Assembly: GCF_024228675.1 (NCBI RefSeq) | Contig: NZ_CP100461.1 | Coordinates: 2,601,398 to 2,665,397 of the forward strand | Direction of reading: 5' to 3' | Origin: Salinigranum marinum | GTDB taxonomy: Archaea > Halobacteriota > Halobacteria > Halobacteriales > Haloferacaceae | Length of the DNA stretch: 64,000 bases | Shown: one piece after another, positions 16,615 through 23,897 of the stretch | How positions within the stretch are numbered: the first letter of the stretch is position 1 | How the letters are laid out: each line of letters begins with the position of its first letter | Position numbers and translations under genes: made by a program | The notes under the pieces: model-generated | What the model saw: only the letters and a program-made list of their open reading frames with translations | The model's database searches: none | Told to the model about the DNA's origin: nothing

Positions 16615-17734
16615 TGCCTTGTTGAACGCAAGACAGCGTCGGGGTGGGGTTGCTGATCTACAATTTTACGGCGCTAAAGACGGCTTCTCGCCCTCAGAAG
16701 ATGCAGTAGCTGTCACTCACAGCGGTTGCTGATGAGTCAAAACTATGGTACCTTGCTCCATTGTTCCGGTGACGGCGGCGATGCCTCTCCCGGATACGTC
16801 CGGAGAAGGGGAGCAGACGGCGAGCCCTAACTCGCCGCCTGCGTCAGGTTATGCACGATGCACTTGCGAGTCAGCTCCCGGAACTGGCCATGCCAGCTCC
16901 GGGAGCGGAGCTTCTCGCCGTCGTCTTCCTTCAACTGCGAGAAACCTGTCTCGCTCATCCAGCGTTGGTTGTAGTCCTCGTTCATCCGGGCGTTGTGGGC
17001 CTTCTGCAACGGTGTCTGCTCCCTGTGCTTGATCAACGGTCGCGTTGAGTTGGAGCGACACTCCTCGCGGAGGTCGCTCCACGAATAGTTCGCATCAGCA
17101 GACAACACACGCAGGTCTTCCGCGTTCCGGCGGAAGACCTGCATCCCGATGTGGCCGTCCCAGGCTTTCTTCGTCGTGAAATGAACGTCCTTGATCGCCA
17201 GCGAGTTCACGTCGATCAAGATCGTCGTCTTCATCGACTGGAACGAGTAATTCGCGCGGTCGCGGTAGTGGTAGCTGGTTTGATCGCGCTGGAAGCCACT
17301 CGCGTCAATCGCGGCTTCACCACTCCAGCCCGCCTGCTCCGCCGAAGCGCGGAGCAGGCGGCGCAGGTCACGCATCCGGTACTCTTGTTCCCACCGGCAG
17401 AACGAACTGTAGTGCGGTGCCTCGTCAAGTTCGAACACGGCGAGGACACCGGGCATCTCGTTAAGATAGTCTTCAGTCTCACGGAGGCTCTTCTCCAACT
17501 CGACGCGGTACAGAATCAAGGCGATCTGCACCCATTTCGCGTACCCGCCCGCGCCGTCCGGCGCGGCGGGTACTTCCGGGTCGTCAACGTGCTGTTTGGC
17601 AAGATCTCGACACATCCGTGCTAGCCGTCTGAGCGATGCCATATCGCCAGACGGCGTCCAATTACGGGTTAGCGTGACGGAATCTTCCCGTGAGAGCGTC
17701 TGAAGCTGCCGTTAGTCGACCGCAAAACAAGGCA
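16615..17734 (-). mobile_element. ISH1-type insertion sequence (IS5 family), complete
   Basis: The element is 1,120 bp. Its ends are 9-bp perfect inverted repeats: TGCCTTGTT at 16615-16623 and AACAAGGCA at 17726-17734. It is flanked by the 8-bp target duplication AGCCAAGG at 16607-16614 and 17735-17742. Length, 9-bp ends, 8-bp duplication and an IS5-like transposase all agree with ISH1 of Halobacterium. The single transposase gene runs on the minus strand. Because the target duplication is perfect and the split gene rejoins in frame, the insertion is probably recent. Confidence 0.95.
16827..17642 (-). CDS. IS5-family transposase (ISH1 type)
   Basis: The 271-residue protein carries the DDE catalytic triad: Asp113 in AAIDASGFQRD, Asp183 in VLSADANYSW and Glu231 in MSETGFSQLK with the downstream K/R-rich helix. 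The N-terminal helical region (1-100) is the DNA-binding part of IS5 transposases and contains HYSSFCRWEQEYRMRDL. No internal stops or frameshifts are visible, so the element may still be active. It is encoded on the strand opposite to the gene it interrupts. Confidence 0.95.
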   Translation of the reverse strand: MASLRRLARMCRDLAKQHVDDPEVPAAPDGAGGYAKWVQIALILYRVELEKSLRETEDYLNEMPGVLAVFELDEAPHYSSFCRWEQEYRMRDLRRLLRASAEQAGWSGEAAIDASGFQRDQTSYHYRDRANYSFQSMKTTILIDVNSLAIKDVHFTTKKAWDGHIGMQVFRRNAEDLRVLSADANYSWSDLREECRSNSTRPLIKHREQTPLQKAHNARMNEDYNQRWMSETGFSQLKEDDGEKLRSRSWHGQFRELTRKCIVHNLTQAAS

Positions 17735-18260
17735 AGCCAAGGACTACATCCTCCACGACCGGTCGATGCCGCAGGGTACCGAGTGGGCCAGTGGCCCCGA
17801 TGGGTACCGACTGATGGCCGAGACGTGGCACGGATTCTTCGACGGTCCTGTGGAGCTTGACCAGTTGATCCCGGCGGGGGAGTTCGTTGTCCTCCGCTGG
17901 AGTCAGACCGGGAAGTTCGTCGGCGAGATGGGGTCCATCGAGCCGACAGATGAGGAGGTGACCATTACCGGAATCGAAATCAACCGCTTCGAGGACGGCA
18001 AGATCGCCGAAACGTGGCAGGAGACCGGCATGATTCCGATGCTCACGCAGATCGGAGTGATCCCGGAGGATCTGTTCGCCCCGAAGATGCCGGCGGAGAA
18101 CTGATCCGGTGGACGGTTGCGCCCAGTGACGACACGGCGCTGCTGCCTCTGTAATGGAGCCGCAGAGCGGGCAGGTCCTGCATCGGTGCGAGCGCGTCGG
18201 CACGAAGGCGGCACGCATGGCGGTGTACGGTCCGCGGAACTCTAGTCCTTTCTCGCCTGC

Positions 18261-18509
18261 CTATTCCGTCCTGTCTGTGGACACGACCGATGATACTACC
18301 GACTCTTCATGATGGAAAAAGTGTGAATCAACAACCTGGGTCGGAACGAAGTTTTCGAATCCACTGAGGCCAGCTTCGACCGTCTCAGCCTCAACTACCT
18401 TGATCGTGACCCGATCAAATACCAATGTCCCGCTGACATCCAATAGCTCAACTGCGAACAGGCCGTATTCGTTGTCGACGTTGTAGCATAATATATCATC
18501 GTCTGGCAC
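18261..18509 (-). CDS. Small hypothetical protein with leaderless GTG start
   Basis: The protein has 82 residues (VPDDDILCYNVDNEYGLFAV ...). The sequence alternates beta-strand patterns (GTLVFDRVTIKVVEAETVEA) and ends in an acidic tail. A GTG at 18509 is the only start that keeps the whole protein; an in-frame TAG lies three codons upstream. A TATA element on the same strand (18527-18540) is centred about 24-25 nt upstream of this GTG, so transcription should begin at it. That spacing is the main reason to accept the gene. I do not recognise the family. Confidence 0.6.
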   Translation of the reverse strand: MPDDDILCYNVDNEYGLFAVELLDVSGTLVFDRVTIKVVEAETVEAGLSGFENFVPTQVVDSHFFHHEESVVSSVVSTDRTE

Positions 18510-18526
18510 CTCGAAAAACTAATTCG

Positions 18527-18540
18527 AAATAATATTATCG
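18527..18540 (-). promoter_or_regulatory. TATA box of the small GTG-started gene
   Basis: Read on the minus strand the bases are CGATAATATTATTT, a strong TATA element centred about 24-25 nt before the GTG at 18509, typical of leaderless haloarchaeal mRNAs. Confidence 0.6.
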
Positions 18541-18640
18541 AATACGAAGAGATTGTGGCCTTCGCTGCTCGTCGTAGCTCTTCCAGGGCACGGTTCGCGG
18601 GCATAACGAAAACTATCCCGATTCACTGAACGATGTGCGG

Positions 18641-18728
18641 AGTACATCCTCTGTATCGGTCACGCCGGTCGTAACAGTTCGCCAGCAGCTCGGCTCGGTA
18701 TTGCTGAATACACAGCGCATATTCAGCA
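18641..18728. repeat. MITE-like remnant: short repeat plus 9-bp inverted repeat
   Basis: TGCTGAATA (18702-18710) and TATTCAGCA (18720-18728) are perfect inverted arms around a 9-bp loop. Just before it, the bases at 18643-18664 (TACATCCTCTGTATCGGTCA...) match 19741-19762 with few mismatches. The second locus is itself preceded by TGCTGAA. Together they look like pieces of one small non-coding element on either side of the MBL-fold gene. Confidence 0.5.
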
Positions 18729-18753
18729 AGGACGGAACCGAATAATCAGGCGG

Positions 18754-19572
18754 TTAGTCTGCCGATGGATACAGCGCCCCGAGATCCCCCTCCCAGGGCT
18801 GGACGTGTCCCGGGAGCAGAGTGAGGTTGCCGAGCGCACCCAATTTTCGTGCGGACTCCATCTGCTGGTCTTTATCGTAATTGAACAGGTTCCCGCCTCG
18901 CACGGGCTCTGGCGCCACGGCTTTGCCACTCATGATATCCATCGTGATCAGGGCGTCGCCAGCGAAGAGGATACGTCGCTCTGGTAACCAGAACGAACAG
19001 TGCTCCTTCCGGTGGCCAGGTGTCGCGATCACTTCGGGCTGGCCGGGGACATCCAGAACCTGCCCGTCGGTAAAGGTGCGTGCCTCAGCGATGGGTTCCG
19101 CGTCGGTCATGCCAGCCTGCATCAACGCGCGAATAAATCTCGCGTACGCGGGCCGCCACATAAAGAAGAAGGGTGCAAGCGGTGGCCTGCCTAAGCCAGC
19201 CTTAGCTGTCTCGTACCCTTCTTCGGGGAGCCACACGGGGATTCCGGCCTTTCGAAGCGGTTCAGCGAGTCCGATATGATCCGGATCGACGTGCGTGAGG
19301 ATGACCGCCTTGATATCGGTTAACTCGGCCCCGATTCGTTCGAGTCCGGCCTCCAGCAGTTCCATCTGTGCAGGGACGCCCGCATCGACCAATGTCAGCC
19401 CGTCATCGTCCTCGATGAGGTACATGTTGGTCATGGTTGAACAAAGCTGGTAGACCCCATCGGCCACCTCCGTGGCCACTTGCTCTTCCCTGAGCTGGGG
19501 TTCGATGTTCCACGGGATCCGCAGGTTGCGTTGCTTGCCGATTACGTCGGGGGTTTCTTTTGCTGTTGCCAT
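18754..19572 (-). CDS. MBL-fold metallo-hydrolase
   Basis: The protein has 272 residues from ATG 19572 (MATAKETPDV). The metallo-beta-lactamase motif is ILTHVDPDHIG with His94, Asp96, Asp98 and His99; the usual second His is an Asp here, as in some family members. Further metal ligands are likely in TPGHRKEHCSFW (His) and FAGDALIT (Asp), with a terminal His in LLPGHVQPW. This is the glyoxalase-II-like general hydrolase group; substrate not predictable. The longer reading from 19626 adds 18 residues unlike the family. It is a single gene flanked on both sides by AT-rich DNA carrying short related repeats. Confidence 0.9.
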   Translation of the reverse strand: MATAKETPDVIGKQRNLRIPWNIEPQLREEQVATEVADGVYQLCSTMTNMYLIEDDDGLTLVDAGVPAQMELLEAGLERIGAELTDIKAVILTHVDPDHIGLAEPLRKAGIPVWLPEEGYETAKAGLGRPPLAPFFFMWRPAYARFIRALMQAGMTDAEPIAEARTFTDGQVLDVPGQPEVIATPGHRKEHCSFWLPERRILFAGDALITMDIMSGKAVAPEPVRGGNLFNYDKDQQMESARKLGALGNLTLLPGHVQPWEGDLGALYPSAD

Positions 19573-19909
19573 AGGCTTCTCTGGTGGTTGAACCTCTGAG
19601 AAAATCCTACTGGGTCTCGACGACACTACCCAAGGAGACGAACTCGGAGAGTCAGCAAGAACTACGACCCGCGAGAGAATAAACCCATGTTATAAATAAT
19701 GAAGAATAGGCGTCTATCTCCCAGCCCCCATCCTGCTGAATACACCCTCTGTATGTGTCACGGTGATGTTAATGAGTCTGGATTTTGCCACGACGGAATC
19801 TATGAGAACTTCCGCTAATCCGTATCAATTAGCTAAAGGACATCTCACGTACTGTTAACCTGAGCGAATAATACCGCTATCATCTCAAATTACTCTGGAT
19901 ACGTTCCAA
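19573..19909. other. AT-rich intergenic region with a MITE-like repeat
   Basis: No gene is visible in these 337 bp. TTATAAATAATG at 19690-19701 is TATA-like. Bases 19734-19763 (TGCTGAATACACCCTCTGTA and beyond) repeat parts of the block at 18641-18728 on the other side of the MBL-fold gene. Confidence 0.5.
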
Positions 19910-20584
19910 TTACCCTTCCTCGTCACCCGTCGAGATCGCATCGGAAACCTCCGTATTTCGCTGTTCAAGCCGAGTCCAGTCATCCGAATCGAGGTCTCCA
20001 TATCGAACGAGGGCTGCCAATTCCTGGTCCGTGAGCTGGGCGTCCGAGCGCAATTTTTCGAGTGCGTGCTCGTGATCGATGATATCATGGTTCCATTCCA
20101 GCTCAATGTCCACCGAAGCCTCGGCTATACTGTAGTGTGGTCCCTGCCGGGCTCGTTTACTACGACTGCTGCCATATTCGACAGCACTTCTCACGAGTCG
20201 CTCGAAATTTGCATGTGTGTGCTCTGAAATTCCATAATAAATGAAACCTAGCGCAGATTCAGCTCCCAAATATACATTCTCGGGACCAGATTCAATCCAC
20301 TGCGAACGGCTCGATACGTTATTGAATATCGTCTGAATGTCGTGGTCGTCCATGTAGCGTAACAGTAGCTCGAAGTCGAGCAGACCGTTCCTGACTCGGT
20401 CTCGCATACGCTGGCGTAGCTGCACCTCGGACCCACCACTCACGTCATTTTCACCGAGTAGGTACGCTCTATCGGCGTACGTGAGCAGCCCAGGATCTCG
20501 GTCACGAGAGTGTTCGGTGACTTCCATATTTGGTCCCAAATATCCATTGAGTTTGTCATTTGGTGTCTCTTTGTCAGACGGCAT
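19910..20584 (-). CDS. Haloarchaeal hypothetical protein of accessory regions
   Basis: The protein has 224 residues, or 205 if it starts at the second ATG (20527, MEVTEHSRDRDPG). The segment DPGLLTYADRAYLLGE followed by QLRQRMRDRVRNGLLDFELL is familiar from a large family of uncharacterised haloarchaeal proteins found in mobile regions. The rest is helical, and DQELAALVRYGDLDSDDW near the end may be a protein-contact region. It is divergent from the small gene at 20648, with only 63 bp between the outer starts, and that gap contains repeated AGTAAT motifs. An 18-bp palindrome overlaps the inner start. Function unknown. Confidence 0.7.
   Translation of the reverse strand: MPSDKETPNDKLNGYLGPNMEVTEHSRDRDPGLLTYADRAYLLGENDVSGGSEVQLRQRMRDRVRNGLLDFELLLRYMDDHDIQTIFNNVSSRSQWIESGPENVYLGAESALGFIYYGISEHTHANFERLVRSAVEYGSSRSKRARQGPHYSIAEASVDIELEWNHDIIDHEHALEKLRSDAQLTDQELAALVRYGDLDSDDWTRLEQRNTEVSDAISTGDEEG
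20526..20543. promoter_or_regulatory. 18-bp palindrome at the inner start of the minus-strand gene
   Basis: ATATTTGG-TC-CCAAATAT is a perfect inverted repeat with 8-bp arms and a 2-bp centre. It overlaps ATG 20527 of the minus-strand gene, so it may be an operator if translation begins there. Confidence 0.45.
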
Positions 20585-20589
20585 TATCA

Positions 20590-20629
20590 GAGAGTAATAA
20601 TTCTGTATTACTTAGGATTAATTACTCTC
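20590..20629. promoter_or_regulatory. Operator-like AGTAAT repeats between divergent genes
   Basis: GAGAGTAAT (20590-20598) and ATTACTCTC (20621-20629) are a perfect 9-bp inverted repeat. A third half-site, ATTACT, lies at 20608-20613. The AGTAAT cores begin at 20593, 20608 and 20622, a spacing of 14-15 bp. The block fills the gap between the divergent genes at 20584 and 20648 and overlaps both predicted promoters. Confidence 0.5.
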
Positions 20630-20647
20630 ACCGAATATGGATGGTAT

Positions 20648-20797
20648 ATGTCGGTAGACCCCGATGATAGATGGACTTCGATCCCAGTTCGCCCTCGCAC
20701 ACGTGACAAGGTGCATAGCGTCAAGCGTGAGGGTGAAACGTGGACTGAGACACTCGACCGTCTAATTGAGGTCCACACCGACCAGGGTGGCCGATAA
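20648..20797 (+). CDS. Small RHH-like protein (DUF7557-type, antitoxin-like)
   Basis: The 49-residue protein starts MSVDPDDRWTSIPVRPRTRD, followed by a Lys/Arg-containing helix (KVHSVKREGETWTETLDRLI). A beta-strand then two helices is the layout of a ribbon-helix-helix domain, and the sequence resembles the small haloarchaeal family I know as DUF7557. It is divergent from the 224-residue gene and preceded by the AGTAAT repeats, which it could bind. No toxin partner is evident downstream. Confidence 0.65.
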   Translation: MSVDPDDRWTSIPVRPRTRDKVHSVKREGETWTETLDRLIEVHTDQGGR

Positions 20798-21024
20798 CTC
20801 GATAAACGCGAGTAGCACCGCTCGTATCGGTTGAATCGTACAGCGACAGGCCGACGCAATCGGGTGTTACAGGCACCCATTCAGGCTCCCTGGCAGGGGA
20901 GTGTGCCTGCCGCTGAACTGATAGCAAATCGGAGCCGCCTTCGCAGGTCAAGCCCTGGTATGTCGATATACAACCGCTGTACATCAGCGTTCGGGTCCGG
21001 GCCCTATCGAGGCGGCCGCAGCTA

Positions 21025-21041
21025 CGCCGGTTGAACCGGCG
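21025..21041. promoter_or_regulatory. Palindrome upstream of the small-protein cassette
   Basis: CGCCGG-TTGAA-CCGGCG is an inverted repeat with 6-bp arms, 12 bp before the first ATG of the cassette. It could be an operator or a hairpin near the transcript start. Confidence 0.35.
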
Positions 21042-21053
21042 AATACCGGACAC

Positions 21054-21314
21054 ATGAATGCAACAACGGTCAGACAAGGCGTACAGGAATCGAACCAAAC
21101 ACAACTGGAACACTCCGAACGAGGTGCGTTCCTCCGGAGTGTAAATCGAATCGATGGGGTCGCTGTCGAGGCACGACCAAGGGCCGCAGCCTGTGGGGCC
21201 AGTGGTTGTCGAAGCTCCCGTGACCTCGTTCACGTCCACATCGCCGAATGGGGATCACGGGTGCTGTGCATTGGCCATGCTCGCGACGTGCTTCAGCGGG
21301 AGGGCCGGGAATGA
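21054..21314 (+). CDS. Small protein of a three-gene cassette (1 of 3)
   Basis: The protein has 86 residues. The C-terminal part, ACGASGCRSSRDLVHVHIAEWG then RVLCIGHARDVLQRE, carries a C-x4-C ... C-x2-H arrangement like other tiny haloarchaeal zinc-binding proteins. The N-terminal half is less conserved-looking, so the true start could be further downstream (no later ATG exists; a GTG is possible). Its stop overlaps the next start (ATGA at 21311-21314), which is good evidence that it is real. Confidence 0.6.
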   Translation: MNATTVRQGVQESNQTQLEHSERGAFLRSVNRIDGVAVEARPRAAACGASGCRSSRDLVHVHIAEWGSRVLCIGHARDVLQREGRE

Positions 21315-21463
21315 TAGAGCGATTCGGGCACGACAAGATTCGGCTCGTCGAGTGTCCCCTGTGTGGCGTCGACCTCCGTAAGAAAATCCCCGCTGCTCAC
21401 ATCGCTCGGGAACACGGGCCGGCAGATGGTGGCCTGTCCCCGCTGCGAGGAGAACGGTCCTAA
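21311..21463 (+). CDS. Tiny zinc-finger protein of a three-gene cassette (2 of 3)
   Basis: The 50-residue protein reads MIERFGHDKIRLVECPLCGV and continues AAHIAREHGPADGGL, giving a C-x2-C ... H-x4-H zinc-finger pattern. The start overlaps the stop of the preceding gene (ATGA), and its own TAA overlaps the next ATG (TAATG at 21461-21465), so three genes are translated as a unit. It is shorter than most automatic gene callers accept. It may bind nucleic acid or protein in the adjacent mobile element (inference). Confidence 0.65.
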   Translation: MIERFGHDKIRLVECPLCGVDLRKKIPAAHIAREHGPADGGLSPLRGERS

Positions 21464-21660
21464 TGCAGTCGTACGATGGAGACCCCGACCAATTCGTCGG
21501 TGAAAATCGTGAGACGCTCCTCCGCATCGTAAAGCATGGTGACGATAGGTTCGTCCGTGCGTTGGCGATGAACGCCCTCGTTCTCTACGGGAGCGATCCC
21601 GACTTGGAAGACGTCGAACGAGAGCTGCGCGAGGCGAAAGAGGGGGCGACCAGCCGATGA
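21463..21660 (+). CDS. Small acidic protein of a three-gene cassette (3 of 3)
   Basis: The protein has 65 residues. It is helical and HEAT-like in look (ENRETLLRIVKHGDDRFVRA then ALAMNALVLYGSDPDLEDVE). It starts within TAATG at the end of the zinc-finger gene and ends 2 bp before the convergent integrase gene's stop. No known function; the position against an integrase suggests a component of the integrated element. Confidence 0.6.
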   Translation: MQSYDGDPDQFVGENRETLLRIVKHGDDRFVRALAMNALVLYGSDPDLEDVERELREAKEGATSR

Positions 21661-21662
21661 TA

Positions 21663-22940
21663 TCAGTTACCCGTGGCTTCGACGAATCCGCGCGCCTCCC
21701 GCATCACCTCGGGGTTCGAGTCGGTGAACTGCATGAACTTTTCGAGGCGCTCGATGTCGTCGAGGAAGTCGGGGTTGTCTTGCGCCAGCGCGAGGAGCTG
21801 GGCTCGGGTTTCTCGCTGCTCCTCCTCGACTCGCTCGACGGCCTGGTGCTCCATCGCCTGACCGCACCACACGCACAGGTCCTCTTCGCGGGGAGTCTCG
21901 CGCTGGCATCGGGGGCAGGTGAGCGGCGCGATCACTTCGTGCTCTTCCTCTTGGACCTCGACCCCGTGCGCTTTGGCGATCTCGCGGTCGTTGGCCTCAG
22001 CGAAAACGGCGATGTACCGGGCTGCCGTGTCGGAGCCGCGGGTCCATCCGTGATGGTCTTCGAGGTGCGCCTGATTGACGTTCTGGCTGGCGAGGTAGGA
22101 CGCGCTGCTCTTCCGCATCCGTCGGTAGTTGACGTTGGTGTGGGTGATGCCGGCACGACGTGCGGGCTGCTGGATCATTTTGAGCCCCATCTTGTAGCTA
22201 ATCTTCTCGGGGCTGTTGAGCTTGCACCAGAGGGGGGCATTCGGATTGTCCCGACCAGGGTGGACGGAGAGCCAGCGCCTGAGGTACGGCACACTGGGAA
22301 TGAGCAACATCGACCGTTCGCCTTGCTTGTCATCGACGGAGATCTTGAGTCCGTGTTTGTGGTCGGAGACGTCGCCGACTCGGAGATTGAGGAACCCCTC
22401 GGGGCGGGGGCCCGCGTCCCAGGAGACGGTGATCGCGGCTTTGTCGCGGAGGTTTCGAGCCGCCTCGACCATCGGAAGGATGTGCTCGTCCCACCAGAGC
22501 ATCTTCGACGGGTCGGGCATCGGATTGTAGTTCCGGGGGGTACCCGCAGGGAGGAGCTTAATCGGTTCGGGGATACCGTCGCCTGGCCCCGCGTGTTCAC
22601 CGAACATTCGGACAGCCACGCGGTAGTCCCGCTTGGTTTCCTCGTTGTCGTAGTTCCGTTTGATCCACCGGCCGATAGTCTTCACCGCGTCCTCGTCCTC
22701 GAAACAGTCGACGAGATCGACGTCGGGGAGGTCGTCGGGGTCGTACTTGTTCGGGGAGTCGCCCGCCAGGAGCGTACAGTGTTGGAGGAGTTTGATGTGA
22801 CGCCTGTCGGAGTACCGGGTGTCGAGGAACTCCATCTCCTCGGACATCGCGATGAGCGCCTCCTTGTCGGCGTCGCTGATGTGGGGGGAGCGTCGAACCC
22901 GACGACGGAGCAAATCAATCCGTTCAGTGGGATCGGTCAT
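21663..22940 (-). CDS. Tyrosine recombinase/integrase with C-terminal zinc ribbon
   Basis: The protein has 425 residues from ATG 22940 (MTDPTERIDLLRRRVRR). Residues 1-140 form the helical core-binding part and 145-320 the catalytic domain. Arg179 (AGPRPEGF) is the first active-site Arg. The HxxR box reads YRRMRKSSASYL with Arg276 but no His three residues before it. HHGW at 296-299 supplies the second His/Trp position, and Tyr309 (AARYIAVF) is the nucleophile. A zinc ribbon follows (Cys342/345 and Cys356/359) and then a helical acidic tail. This is the integrase type of haloarchaeal proviruses and genomic islands and sits at the island-core boundary. Confidence 0.9.
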   Translation of the reverse strand: MTDPTERIDLLRRRVRRSPHISDADKEALIAMSEEMEFLDTRYSDRRHIKLLQHCTLLAGDSPNKYDPDDLPDVDLVDCFEDEDAVKTIGRWIKRNYDNEETKRDYRVAVRMFGEHAGPGDGIPEPIKLLPAGTPRNYNPMPDPSKMLWWDEHILPMVEAARNLRDKAAITVSWDAGPRPEGFLNLRVGDVSDHKHGLKISVDDKQGERSMLLIPSVPYLRRWLSVHPGRDNPNAPLWCKLNSPEKISYKMGLKMIQQPARRAGITHTNVNYRRMRKSSASYLASQNVNQAHLEDHHGWTRGSDTAARYIAVFAEANDREIAKAHGVEVQEEEHEVIAPLTCPRCQRETPREEDLCVWCGQAMEHQAVERVEEEQRETRAQLLALAQDNPDFLDDIERLEKFMQFTDSNPEVMREARGFVEATGN

Positions 22941-23294
22941 ATTGATATACACCCTGGTTCAACAGTAGAGTACTTGAACCACTGGTCACGTGCCGGGAGG
23001 CGGCACTTCTGTGATTCTGACCGGTGAGCGAAGCGAGCGTTTCCGGGCGTAGTTCACGATACGGGATTCACGTCCGGCCCCCGTTGAACCGTCGCCCACG
23101 ACGGGCCGAAGGTCGCTCAGGCTGTCTCTGCAAGCAGAAGGGTCTGGAGCGTGTGCCACCTGGTCACAGTCGATGCGGCCAACACAGCTCACACGGATGC
23201 CAGTGAATCGGACCGGCCCCTTCGAACGACGCGTCGACGGGCAGGAAACGATCCGTCGGAAGAGGGCCCAGAGAGCGTCGAGACGGAGGGGCCG
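22941..23294. other. Intergenic island-core boundary
   Basis: No gene is supported in these 354 bp. The stretch lies just upstream of the integrase and just before the first core gene, where an attachment site would be expected. I see no complete tRNA. A short copy of the haloarchaeal GTGAGCGAAGCGAGCG motif lies at about 23023-23038. Confidence 0.4.
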
Positions 23295-23489
23295 ATGAGT
23301 CCCACCGCAGTCGGACTGGTCCCGCTCCAGTTCTCCGGCGGCTTCCTCGGCTGGGCGATCGCCTTCTTCGTCGTCGCAGTCATCGCCGGAATCGCCGGGT
23401 TCCGGGGGATCGCGGGCCTCACGATGGGGATCGCGAGGATCCTCGTCGTGGTGTTCCTCGTCCTGGCAGTCGTCTCGCTGTTCCTGTAA
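23295..23489 (+). CDS. Small membrane protein, DUF1328 family
   Basis: The protein has 64 residues from ATG 23295. It is almost entirely hydrophobic with two membrane segments ([20 protein letters not shown] and [20 protein letters not shown]). The sequence between them, [15 protein letters not shown], is the DUF1328 signature (YtjA-like small membrane proteins, function unknown). A longer in-frame reading from 23151 lacks protein-like composition. It is the first recognisably core gene after the island. Confidence 0.85.
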   Translation: MSPTAVGLVPLQFSGGFLGWAIAFFVVAVIAGIAGFRGIAGLTMGIARILVVVFLVLAVVSLFL

Positions 23490-23897
23490 CCGAGACGGCG
23501 CTCATCGGGATCCGTTCGGCACACTCCAGTAACCACAGAGCGAGCCGAAACGGGTGCGTGTCGGGTGCGTGTCGGATGCGCTGGAGCCGGATCCGGTACA
23601 TCGCGAGGTGACGTGGTCGAACTATCGTCTCGGTCGTCTCCGACTCGTCGGCGTCGTCAGTCGACGACTCCCCGATCGTCCGGATCGCGTCGTGTTCCGC
23701 CAACGCCTCCCGGACGGCTCCTTCACCGGTCGCTTGATCGCTCGCTCGACGACGGCCGTCGTCCAGGCTCGCCCTGGCTTCGTTCGACCGTCACTCACGC
23801 GGACGGAAGACACACCCAAATCCGGGAGATGCTGCTTGCACCTGCGCGCTGGACAGTCGAGAACAACTGTCGCTGGTGTCGGCCGCGTCCTCGCGCG
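23490..23897. other. Intergenic region with a decayed minus-strand reading frame
   Basis: There is no intact gene in 408 bp. On the minus strand a frame between about 23800 and 23560 reads ATGEGAVREALAEHDAIRTI and then an acidic stretch, which looks protein-like, but it has no good start codon and turns into Arg/Pro-rich nonsense. It may be a remnant. Confidence 0.3.

Larger units (their letters stand above)
16515..18104 (+). pseudogene. SnoaL-like / ester cyclase gene split by an ISH1-type insertion
   Basis: Two fragments of one gene flank an insertion sequence. The 5' part (16515-16614) encodes MSNNENNETSARRLFEEVWQ and on to ELVAK. The 3' part (17743-18104) encodes DYILHDRSMPQG through ITGIEINRFEDGKIAETWQ. 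Deleting the element plus one copy of the 8-bp target repeat joins them in frame as LVAK-DYILHD, giving a complete 153-residue protein of the NTF2-like SnoaL/ester-cyclase family, small alpha+beta hydrolytic or cyclising enzymes of mostly unknown substrate. In the present state translation stops five codons into the element (TGA at 16623). A shorter internal start at 17766 could yield a 112-residue fragment, which is unlikely to be functional. Confidence 0.9.

Noticed and set aside
21657-23027. Forward frame of 456 codons opposite the zinc-ribbon integrase
   Set aside because: Antisense shadow; high-GC third positions keep the opposite strand open. The integrase has all recognisable motifs.
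23560-23800. Minus-strand protein-like stretch ATGEGAVREALAEHDAIRTI
   Set aside because: No suitable start codon, a stop just upstream and decay into Arg/Pro-rich sequence; at most a remnant, so not called as a gene.
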